Origin: Zhihengliuella flava
Lineage (GTDB): Bacteria > Actinomycetota > Actinomycetes > Actinomycetales > Micrococcaceae
Assembly (NCBI RefSeq): GCF_015751895.1
Contig: NZ_JADOTZ010000001.1
Location: 2,108,001-2,172,000 of the forward strand
Direction: 5' to 3'
Length of the DNA: 64,000 nucleotides
Shown: piece after piece, positions 22,747-30,402 of the stretch
Numbering within the stretch: position 1 is the stretch's first letter
Layout of the letters: each line of letters opens with the position of its first letter
The notes under the pieces: generated by a model
What the model saw: the letters and a program-made list of their open reading frames with translations, nothing else
The model's database searches: none
Told to the model about the DNA's origin: nothing
Program-made: the position numbers and the translations under genes

Positions 22747-24882
22747 ATGGAAGCACAGCAGATGACCCACGGCGTCGGCTCGGCCCTGCATGGACAAGCG
22801 TTGGACGTCCTGCGCCGATTGGTGGGTAACCCGGAGGCGCAGTTCCACGATGGGCAGTACGAGGCCATTGAGGCGCTCGTTGCCGGAGGCCGGAGGGCAT
22901 TAGTGGTGCAGCGGACGGGCTGGGGCAAGTCGGCCGTGTACTTCGTGGCGAGTCTGCTGCTGCGTTCGGTCGGTGCTGGCCCCACGCTCATCGTCTCGCC
23001 CCTCCTGGCGCTGATGCGTGATCAGGTGGCCGCGGCCGAACGCGCCGGCGTGCGAGCCGCCGCCATTAATTCGGCCAATGCCACCGAGTGGGCGCAGATC
23101 CGGTCACAGTTGGAGCGGGACGAGCTTGACGTGCTGCTGGTCTCTCCAGAACGTCTCAATAACCCGCGCTTCCGCGCCGAGCAATTGCCGGACCTCGTCC
23201 GGCGTATGGGGTTGCTCGTGATCGACGAAGCGCACTGCATTTCCGACTGGGGGCACGATTTCCGGCCGGACTACCGGCGGATCAAAGACCTCATCACCTC
23301 CTTGCCTGTCAGCGTGCCGGTGCTCGCCACGACGGCCACGGCGAACGAGCGCGTCGTTCATGATGTCGAGGAACAGCTCGCGGCCGGCGGCAGCTCTGTA
23401 TACACCCTGCGCGGACCATTGGCTCGCGAATCACTGCGCTTGGGCGTCCTGCGTTTGGCCAGCCCGCAAGCGCAGTTGGCCTGGCTGCTCACGCACGTGC
23501 ACCAGTTGCCTGGCAGCGGCATCATCTACGCCCTCACCGTTTCGGCCGCGGAGGACATCGCCCGAGCTCTGCGGGAGGCCGGTCACAACGTCCGGGCCTA
23601 TACCGGGCGTACCGACGCCGCAGAACGAGGCGACGCGGAGCAGGCGCTGAAGGACAACCGGGTCAAGGCGCTTGTGGCCACCAGCGCGCTGGGCATGGGT
23701 TTCGACAAGCCGGACCTCGGCTTCGTCCTCCACGTCGGCGCGCCGAGTTCGCCGGTCGCTTACTACCAGCAGGTGGGCCGCGCGGGCCGTGGCACGGACA
23801 ACGCCGATGTGCTGCTCCTGCCCGGAACGGAGGACCGCGCCATTTGGCAGTACTTTGCCACGGCATCCATGCCGGACAAGGAGCGCGCTCAGGCCGTCCT
23901 CGCGGCGCTCGCCGAGAACTCCACCCTGTCCTCGCCACAGCTGGAGGCCTCCGTCAATCTCCGGCGGAGTCCGCTGGAGCTCTTGCTGAAGGTCTTGGCT
24001 GTGGACGGTGCGGTCGAGCGCGTTCAGGGCGGTTGGTCGGCCACGGGTCAGCCGTGGGAATACGACGAGGAACGGTACCGGCGCGTCGCCGCCGCGCGCG
24101 TCGCCGAGCAAAACGCCATGCTGGACTATGAAAACACCGGCGGCTGCCGGATGGAGTTCCTTGCTGCTGCTCTCGACGACCCCGCTGCCGCCCCCTGCGG
24201 AAAGTGTGATCGTTGCGCGGGCCCTTGGTACCCCACGGGGTACGACGACGCCGCTCAAGACGGCGCGCGGGCGGCGCTCGGGCGGGTGGGGGTGGACCTG
24301 GAGCCGCGGGCCATGTGGCCCTCCGGCATGGATCGGTTGGGAGTGCCGGTCAAAGGCAAGATCGCCGCACAGGACCAGTTTTCGTCGGGGCGCGCGCTCG
24401 CTCGGCTGACCGATCTGGGCTGGGGCGGGCCCCTGCGCCGCCTGTTTGAGTCCGCCGAGCCGGACGCTCCCATCAGCGAGGACATGTTGGGTGCCTGCGT
24501 TAAGGTCCTCGCTGACTGGGGGTGGGACGAACGCCCCGTGGCGGTGATCAGTCTTCCCTCTCGGCAGCGCCCGCAGTTGGTGCGCTCCCTCGCTGAGGGC
24601 CTGGCACGGGTTGGCCGGCTGCCGTACGCCGGAGAGTTGGCGTACGCGTTTGACGGCCCGCGGCATGGCCCGGGCGGGTCCAGCGCCTTCCGACTCGCCG
24701 ACGTGTGGGAGCAATTCGAGGTACCAGACCACGTGCGCTCCCAGCTGCAGTCCGCTCACGGTCCGGTGCTGTTAGTGGACGATTTGGCAGAGAGCCGGTG
24801 GACCATCACGGAGGCGGCGCGCACGGTGCGGGCAGCGGGGGCGGAGGGTGTTCTTCCCTTCGTCTTGGCACTCAAGGGGTAG
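22747..24882 (+). CDS. RecQ-family DNA helicase fused to a phosphoribosyltransferase-like domain
   Basis: 711 residues. The N-terminal 350 carry RecQ helicase motifs: QRTGWGKSAVYF (Walker A, Lys61), DEAHCISDWGHDFRPDY (DEAH), TATA(N) and QQVGRAGR (motif VI). A zinc-binding segment follows (Cys in GGCRMEF, then CGKCDRC). From about residue 590 the sequence becomes a PRT-like fold with ISLPSRQRPQLVRSLA and the PRPP-loop-like LLVDDLAESRWTITEAA. RecQ unwinds DNA 3'-5' in recombination and repair. The PRT-like tail replaces the HRDC domain and resembles ComF-type tails. Divergent from manB; monocistronic. Confidence 0.92.
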   Translation: MEAQQMTHGVGSALHGQALDVLRRLVGNPEAQFHDGQYEAIEALVAGGRRALVVQRTGWGKSAVYFVASLLLRSVGAGPTLIVSPLLALMRDQVAAAERAGVRAAAINSANATEWAQIRSQLERDELDVLLVSPERLNNPRFRAEQLPDLVRRMGLLVIDEAHCISDWGHDFRPDYRRIKDLITSLPVSVPVLATTATANERVVHDVEEQLAAGGSSVYTLRGPLARESLRLGVLRLASPQAQLAWLLTHVHQLPGSGIIYALTVSAAEDIARALREAGHNVRAYTGRTDAAERGDAEQALKDNRVKALVATSALGMGFDKPDLGFVLHVGAPSSPVAYYQQVGRAGRGTDNADVLLLPGTEDRAIWQYFATASMPDKERAQAVLAALAENSTLSSPQLEASVNLRRSPLELLLKVLAVDGAVERVQGGWSATGQPWEYDEERYRRVAAARVAEQNAMLDYENTGGCRMEFLAAALDDPAAAPCGKCDRCAGPWYPTGYDDAAQDGARAALGRVGVDLEPRAMWPSGMDRLGVPVKGKIAAQDQFSSGRALARLTDLGWGGPLRRLFESAEPDAPISEDMLGACVKVLADWGWDERPVAVISLPSRQRPQLVRSLAEGLARVGRLPYAGELAYAFDGPRHGPGGSSAFRLADVWEQFEVPDHVRSQLQSAHGPVLLVDDLAESRWTITEAARTVRAAGAEGVLPFVLALKG

Positions 24883-24911
24883 TCTCGGCTTCGCCGATTT
24901 CGTGTGAGCAC

Positions 24912-24917
24912 TAGACT
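24912..24917 (+). promoter_or_regulatory. Candidate leaderless -10 element for the triple-repeat protein gene
   Basis: TAGACT, 6 nt before the ATG. Confidence 0.5.
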
Positions 24918-24923
24918 GGAACC

Positions 24924-25898
24924 ATGCTCGAACCGCTGCTCTGGGTCCTTATCCCCCTCCTGCTCCTGACGCTGGGCTTCTGGCTGCTCACGACCGTCCG
25001 GCGCCGTAATTCCCGCCAGGTGGCCGAGTCCGTCACACCCGAAGCCGCAGAGGCCGCAGCGGGCCGCATGAGCCCCGAGACGCACCGGGACGTGTACCGC
25101 CACCTCGCGACGGGCAACTTCCTGACCGCCGTCCAGGAATACCGCAACGGGACCGGGATCCGCAGCGTCAAGGAGTGCATCATCGATGTGCGGAGCCTTG
25201 AAGCTCATCCGCAGGTCCTCGGCGGCGGGACCCCGCAGCGGGAGGAGCCGATTGACTCCAAGGATCCGGGCACTCTGGCGAGCGGTCCTGGCTCTGCCAC
25301 GGAGGCCCCGGAGCAGGACGCTGCGCGGGAGCCCAACTACTCGGTCGACTCCCGGCGCGCCACCGGCCATGACGAATCATTGGACGAGGTCTCGGGCGAC
25401 TCCTTGCCGGATGTGATCCCGGCGGACTGGACCACCGATTTCCACGAGCGTGATGGGCGTCAAGTCCCCGTGTATAGGATCACCGAGCAGTCTGAGGGCG
25501 AAACGCATGAGTACAGCACGGAGGACCTCCCGCCGGCTGAGGCAGACCAGTTTCAGTCTTTGATGCGAGACAGCAATTACGCCGGCGCCGCTGAGCTCTT
25601 CGCTCGCTTCTCCGGGCTGACTCGAGACCGCATCCAACCGCTGCTGGAATCGGCTCCCACTGCGGGGGCGGCGACCCTGGACGGAGTCTCAGACTTCGGG
25701 TTCGAAGGCGACGGCCCTGAGGGGCGAGTCTCCTTTAACTCGGCGGACCTTCCTGCCGGCGCCCGGGAAAACTTCCTCGAGCACCTGGCTGCTGGGCGAC
25801 TGGACGAAGCAGGCCGGATTGTCTCCGAGCACACGGGGCTGCCGGACGCCGTGATCCAGCAAGTGTTGGCTTCCTTCAACGAAGGCCGGGACCACTAG
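24924..25898 (+). CDS. Membrane-anchored hypothetical protein with three internal repeats
   Basis: 324 residues. One N-terminal membrane span (about 4-24), then a basic turn (RRRNSR), so the rest is probably cytoplasmic. Three approximately 40-residue repeats lie at 49-88, 202-241 and 276-315. Each has a start like LPxxA, a core (A)xxG/SxxxxA, and a helix ending TGLxxxxIxxxL (FSGLTRDRIQPLL, HTGLPDAVIQQVL, GTGIRSVKECIID). The repeats resemble helices of the ribosomal L7/L12 C-terminal fold, but this is a visual impression. An acidic, disordered-looking linker (about 105-170) separates repeat 1 from repeats 2 and 3. No family named. Monocistronic. Confidence 0.8.
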   Translation: MLEPLLWVLIPLLLLTLGFWLLTTVRRRNSRQVAESVTPEAAEAAAGRMSPETHRDVYRHLATGNFLTAVQEYRNGTGIRSVKECIIDVRSLEAHPQVLGGGTPQREEPIDSKDPGTLASGPGSATEAPEQDAAREPNYSVDSRRATGHDESLDEVSGDSLPDVIPADWTTDFHERDGRQVPVYRITEQSEGETHEYSTEDLPPAEADQFQSLMRDSNYAGAAELFARFSGLTRDRIQPLLESAPTAGAATLDGVSDFGFEGDGPEGRVSFNSADLPAGARENFLEHLAAGRLDEAGRIVSEHTGLPDAVIQQVLASFNEGRDH

Positions 25899-25946
25899 CG
25901 CCCTGCCGGAGTTTCCGTTGCTGGGTGCGCCGCGTGAGAGCAAAAG

Positions 25947-25972
25947 AAAAACCCCCTCTGACGAGGGGGTTT
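25947..25972 (-). terminator. Terminator of tRNA-Ser(GCU), possibly shared with the upstream plus-strand gene
   Basis: AAAACCCCCTC/GAGGGGGTTTT hairpin with T runs on both strands. Confidence 0.85.
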
Positions 25973-26064
25973 TGGCGGACACGGGGGGATTTGAACCCCC
26001 GGTCGAGTTTAACCCCGACCCTTCATTAGCAGTGAAGTCCGTTCGGCCGCTCCGGCACGTGTCC
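25973..26064 (-). tRNA. tRNA-Ser(GCU)
   Basis: Acceptor arms GGACACG/CGTGTCC, long variable arm, anticodon loop CTGCTAA giving GCT, T-loop GGTTCAAATCC, encoded CCA. 92 nt. Confidence 0.95.
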
Positions 26065-26132
26065 TAACCGCTGGCAATGCCAGCTAGACAAGGTTAGCGA
26101 ATAGTCGGGCCGTGAACAAAACGAGTCCCCGT

Positions 26133-28244
26133 TCAGGCGCCGCTCACCCTCCGCCAGAGGAACGCGTAGCTGGTGGTCAGCATCCGTGCCGCCTGCTCGT
26201 GGTCTGACGCTCCAGCGTGTCCACCGACCAAGTCCTCGTGGTACCACACGTTCTCGAATCCGCGGTCCGTGAGTGCGGCGTACATGGTCCGTGCTTGCAC
26301 CGGCCCCACCCGGTCATCGCTGGTGGCCGTCCAGATCAGGCTGGCCGGGATCACGGCGTCGTCGTCCAGCTCAGCGATCCTGTGCTGCGGGGAAAACCCG
26401 CGCACGAACGCCCAGTCCTCAGGGACGTCCGGATCGCCGTATTCAGCGATCCACGAATGCCCGGCGGAGAGGCGGGTGTAGTGACGCATGTCGAGCAGGG
26501 GCACGCCACAGGAGATGGCTCCGAAGAGGTGGCCGTAGCCGGTGATCATGTTTCCCATGAGCAGCCCGCCGTTGCTGCGGCCCGTCGCGGCGAGGTGCTC
26601 GCGATCGCAGACCCCGCGCTCCGCCAAGTCGGCGGCGATCGCCGCGAAGTCCTCGTAGGCACGGTGACGATTTTCCCGCAGCGCAGCTCGGTGCCATGCG
26701 GGACCGTACTCGCCCCCGCCGCGAATGTTGGCGATGACGTAGACACCCGTACGGCCGGCGTCGTTGGTCCGGGTCAGCCACGCGCGGCCCACAGCCGGCG
26801 AGTACGACGGCGTGAGGGACACCTGAAAGCCGCCGTATCCGTTCATGAGGGTGGGGTTGGCTCCATCGAGGGTCAGCTCAGAGGGGCCCACCTGGAAGTA
26901 CGGAACCCGGGTGCCGTCGGCGCTGCGGGCAAAGTGCTGTTCCACTCGGAGCCCCGCGGGGTCGAACCGCTCGGGCGCCCGCTTGGCGGTCACGATCTCG
27001 GTGAGGCGATCGCCGTCGAGGCGGGCGCGTTGCAGCGTCGGCGGGGTGAGGAACCCGGAGGTACTGAGCCACAGATCCTCACCCGCCACGGGGTCTTCGT
27101 CATCCACCGCGGCCACGGAGATCGATTCGAGGCTGGCAGGGGAGAGAACCTCGCGGGTTGTCCACCCATCCTCCGGGCGGGCCACGAGGACGGCGGACGC
27201 CACGTCCCGCAGCACGGTGATGAGCAGAGCGCTGCGCGTGAAGGTGTAGCTCTCCAAGGCCGTGTTTGCGGTGGGGGCGAAGGCCACGGTGACCTCGGCG
27301 TCGCCGGCCAGGAACGCCTCTGCCGGGGCCAGTGCGAGGCCGCCGGCGGGCACCTCGGTATCGCCAATCTGGGCGTCCGTGCGCGGGGCAAAGAGAATCC
27401 ATTCGCGATGAAACGCCACGGAGACGTCGGTCGGTACCGCCACGGGCTGCCACCGGTCCCCGGCCCTCACATGCGTCCGCCAGTGATGAAAATCGATGGC
27501 ATCCACGGCGATGTCCCGCTCGAACCCGGGCGTCGAGTCGTGGTGGACGGCGGTGAGAACATGGTTCTGGTCCACCGCGAACACCTCCGGGGCCTCGGCC
27601 AGGGTGGAGCCGCGTTCCACGCGGCGCACGGTGCGCGCGTAAGAGGACTTTGTCACGCTCGGGGTGCCGTCCGCGGCCGGGCCAAAATCGGTGGCCACGT
27701 AGAGCGCGTCCGGGCCAGCCCAGCTGACCCGCGTCTTGGCCACCGGGAGATTAAACCCGCCCTCGGAGCTCGGGACGAACGCGCGCGTGACGACGTCGTA
27801 CTCCCGGACAGCGACGGCGTCGCCGCCGTCGGGGGAGAGGCGTACCAGAGCACGCCGGTAGGGATCGCCCTCGGCGGGGCGCAACAGAATCACGCCCGCA
27901 TACACCCAATCGATGCCCTCTGCGGCGGCGAGGGCATCGACGTCCAACAGGATGTCCCAATCGGGTTCGTCCTGCAGGTAGGCCTCCCACGTGGTGCGCC
28001 GCCAGAGGCCCTTGGGGTGCTCGGCATCGCGCCAGAAGTTGTAGTAGTGGCCGCCCCGCTTGATGACCTCTGGGATGCGGTCCGGTGCCTGCAGGGCCTC
28101 GAGGAGGCTCTGCTGCAAGGCGCGGTAGTCGTCGGTGACGAGCCAGTCCTCGGTCTCCGCGTTCCGGGCGCGCACCCACTCCAACGCGTCCTGCCCGTGA
28201 ATCTCACGGAGCCATTCGTACTGGTCGGGGTTCGATTGAGTCAT
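26133..28244 (-). CDS. Prolyl oligopeptidase family serine peptidase (S9A)
   Basis: 703 residues, no signal peptide. An N-terminal beta-propeller (about 70-400) precedes the alpha/beta-hydrolase catalytic domain. The nucleophile is in ATGRSNGGLLMG; the acid is in TSDDRVGP and the histidine in LVGGHAGASD. Catalytic-domain landmarks GYGGFQVSLTPSY and VIANIRGGGEYGPAWH fit the family. These enzymes cleave after proline in short peptides. TAGACT, 7 nt before the ATG, suggests a leaderless start. Divergent from the FAD/NAD(P)-binding protein gene, 87 nt apart. Confidence 0.93.
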   Translation of the reverse strand: MTQSNPDQYEWLREIHGQDALEWVRARNAETEDWLVTDDYRALQQSLLEALQAPDRIPEVIKRGGHYYNFWRDAEHPKGLWRRTTWEAYLQDEPDWDILLDVDALAAAEGIDWVYAGVILLRPAEGDPYRRALVRLSPDGGDAVAVREYDVVTRAFVPSSEGGFNLPVAKTRVSWAGPDALYVATDFGPAADGTPSVTKSSYARTVRRVERGSTLAEAPEVFAVDQNHVLTAVHHDSTPGFERDIAVDAIDFHHWRTHVRAGDRWQPVAVPTDVSVAFHREWILFAPRTDAQIGDTEVPAGGLALAPAEAFLAGDAEVTVAFAPTANTALESYTFTRSALLITVLRDVASAVLVARPEDGWTTREVLSPASLESISVAAVDDEDPVAGEDLWLSTSGFLTPPTLQRARLDGDRLTEIVTAKRAPERFDPAGLRVEQHFARSADGTRVPYFQVGPSELTLDGANPTLMNGYGGFQVSLTPSYSPAVGRAWLTRTNDAGRTGVYVIANIRGGGEYGPAWHRAALRENRHRAYEDFAAIAADLAERGVCDREHLAATGRSNGGLLMGNMITGYGHLFGAISCGVPLLDMRHYTRLSAGHSWIAEYGDPDVPEDWAFVRGFSPQHRIAELDDDAVIPASLIWTATSDDRVGPVQARTMYAALTDRGFENVWYHEDLVGGHAGASDHEQAARMLTTSYAFLWRRVSGA

Positions 28245-28251
28245 ACCGGCC

Positions 28252-28257
28252 AGTCTA
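28252..28257 (-). promoter_or_regulatory. Candidate leaderless -10 element for the S9 peptidase gene
   Basis: TAGACT on the minus strand, 7 nt before the ATG. Confidence 0.5.
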
Positions 28258-28331
28258 GGCTGGCGGCCGCGCGCTAGGCTGAGTGGGCATGATATTCGCC
28301 GATTCGCCCGCCGTGGCAGAGAAGGAGCAGC

Positions 28332-30386
28332 ATGGTTCGGAGCAGGTACGTCGTCACCGTGGTCGGGGCTGGTCCGCGCGGGACCTCGGTGCTGGAACGC
28401 CTGCTCGCCCGGCTCGAGGCGGGAGCGGAACCCGCCGCACGGTTAATCGTCCGGGTCCTCGATCCCTATCGCCCGGGGTCGGGACACGTGTGGGCGTCCA
28501 CGCAGTCGCGACTCTTTCTCATGAATACCCCGGCGCTTTTCCCGACGGTGGCTCCGCCCCGCCAGGTAACCAGCGAACAGCAGGAGCGGCGTCAGCACAG
28601 CGAGCACTCGAGCCTCGTCGGCAGCAGCGTGGGCTTGACGTTTGATCAGTGGCGCCGCGCCGGCGGTGACGGTGCCGTGCTGGCACCCGCCGAGGCGAAG
28701 GAAATCTCCGCCCTCGGGCCCGGCGACTACCCCACGCGCGCCCTGTATGGGCGCTACGTGGAACACGTGTACGACGCCGTGGCCACACGCCTGCGCGAGC
28801 ACCCAGCTGTTGAATCACTGGAGCACATCGCCGCCTCAGCGCGTCGGATCGAGCGCGCGGAGGCCACCTACCGCGTGCACTACGAGCGCGCATCCGGCGA
28901 CGGCGAGGACGTGCTGGAGAGCGACGCCGTCGTCCTCGCCGTCGGTCACGTGCCCGCCGAGCTGAACCCGCGGCAGGCGGCCGCCGGCCAGCGGGCCGAG
29001 GATCTGGGCCTCACCTATCAGGGCCCCAACGTGCCGGCCGACGTGGACTGGTCCCGATTCCCCGGCGGCGAGCCACTCCTCGTCCGCGGGCTGGGACTGA
29101 ACTTTTTCGACGCCGTAGCGCAGCTCACGCTCGGGCGCGGTGGCGAATTCGTGGAGACCGGAGCCGGCAGCGGCCGCGCCCTGGAATATCGGCCGAGCGG
29201 GTCCGAGCCGCGACTCATCGCCGCCTCCCGGCGCGGCGTGCCGTACCGGGCCAAAGCACAGGTTCCCGACTTTGTCCCGCGGTCCGTGGAGCTGATGTAC
29301 CTGACGTTCGAGCGCGTCCACGCGCTCGCCGCAGCCGGCGCGCCGGGCGAGCCGCGCGGCAAGGTGGGCTTCGACGCGCACGTGTGGCCGCTGCTCTACC
29401 GCGACGTGATGCGCACGTACTACCGCGTCTCTGCGCGCGTTCGGCCCGAGTGCTTTACCGACGTGGACAGCTTCCTGACCCGGCTCGATGACCTGCTGGA
29501 TGCGCAGCTAGCGCCGGAGCAGAACGTGCAGGGAGCTCCGGTGCATGGTCAGGAGGTGTGGCGGTCCAAGCTGGCGGACCTCATCGAAGAGCAGGCGCCG
29601 GACATTGGGTGGCTGGACGTACCCGCCCTGGGCACTCCCTTCGCGCGCCGGGGTTTTGCCAGCGCGGAGGAATACCAGCGTGCCGTCATCGCCTACCTGG
29701 AAGAAGACGCGGCGTCGTCAGCAGCGGGGGAAGAGGACCCGCTGAAGATGGCCATTGGCGCGCTGCACGCGGGCCGACTCGTCACCAAGCGGCTCATCGC
29801 GGAGGGACTGATTGACGAGGTCTCCCGAGCAGACGAGGTCCAGAAGTGGTTCGAGCCGCTCGTGGAGGGCACCGCCAGTGGGCCGCCGTTGCGCCGCATC
29901 GAGGAACTGATTGCCTTGGCCCGCGTAGGAGTGGTGACCTTCTTGGGGCCGGACCCGGTCTTCACCTTGGATGATGAGGGCGAGTATTCCGGCGTTTTCA
30001 CCGCCTCCTCTCGGTGGGTCGACGCGGTCCCGGCGACCGCGCACCACATGCTGGAGGCGATGATGCCGGCGAACCGTGTGGGGCAGACCGCGTCGCCGCT
30101 GTTGCGGCAGTTGCAGGACGACGGGCTCGCTCGTCCGCGGGCGATCGCGACCGAAGACGGCGAGAGCGTTCCCGGCCCCGGGTTCGACGTCGTGGGCACC
30201 CCCTACCGACTGGTCGATGCCGCGGGCACGGCGCATCGCTCCATCTTTGTGTTGGGGCTGCAGCTCTCCGGGGTTCAGTGGGGAACGGCAATTGCCGCCG
30301 AGGCTGGCGGGTCAGACGACGACGGCGCCCGCACCCTGGCGGATGCGGACGCCGTCGCGTGGGAGGTGCTCCGGCTGGCCAGCTAG
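28332..30386 (+). CDS. FAD/NAD(P)-binding protein (NAD_binding_9 type), function unknown
   Basis: 684 residues with a Rossmann dinucleotide motif at the very N-terminus (VTVVGAGPRGTSVLERL) and the family signature LFLMNTPALFPTVAP. A second nucleotide-associated segment is VVLAVGHVPAE. The remainder is helical, with no known catalytic residues I can place. Proteins of this type occur widely in actinobacteria without assigned reactions; some are near siderophore or secondary-metabolite genes, which is not so here. AAGGAG lies 4 nt before the ATG. Its neighbour on the other side, a secreted nuclease gene, is convergent. Confidence 0.8.
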   Translation: MVRSRYVVTVVGAGPRGTSVLERLLARLEAGAEPAARLIVRVLDPYRPGSGHVWASTQSRLFLMNTPALFPTVAPPRQVTSEQQERRQHSEHSSLVGSSVGLTFDQWRRAGGDGAVLAPAEAKEISALGPGDYPTRALYGRYVEHVYDAVATRLREHPAVESLEHIAASARRIERAEATYRVHYERASGDGEDVLESDAVVLAVGHVPAELNPRQAAAGQRAEDLGLTYQGPNVPADVDWSRFPGGEPLLVRGLGLNFFDAVAQLTLGRGGEFVETGAGSGRALEYRPSGSEPRLIAASRRGVPYRAKAQVPDFVPRSVELMYLTFERVHALAAAGAPGEPRGKVGFDAHVWPLLYRDVMRTYYRVSARVRPECFTDVDSFLTRLDDLLDAQLAPEQNVQGAPVHGQEVWRSKLADLIEEQAPDIGWLDVPALGTPFARRGFASAEEYQRAVIAYLEEDAASSAAGEEDPLKMAIGALHAGRLVTKRLIAEGLIDEVSRADEVQKWFEPLVEGTASGPPLRRIEELIALARVGVVTFLGPDPVFTLDDEGEYSGVFTASSRWVDAVPATAHHMLEAMMPANRVGQTASPLLRQLQDDGLARPRAIATEDGESVPGPGFDVVGTPYRLVDAAGTAHRSIFVLGLQLSGVQWGTAIAAEAGGSDDDGARTLADADAVAWEVLRLAS

Positions 30387-30402
30387 TCGGGCCGCTGCGG
30401 AG

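Noticed and set aside
22595-22900. A longer N-terminus for ManB
   Set aside because: The extra 100 or so codons overlap the divergent recQ start and lack conservation. The GTG at 22594 gives the standard mutase N-terminus.
26217-28277. A 686-codon open frame on the plus strand opposite the S9 peptidase gene
   Set aside because: It mirrors the GC-rich codon pattern of the real gene, has low-complexity composition and no recognisable domain. The minus-strand frame has a full catalytic triad.
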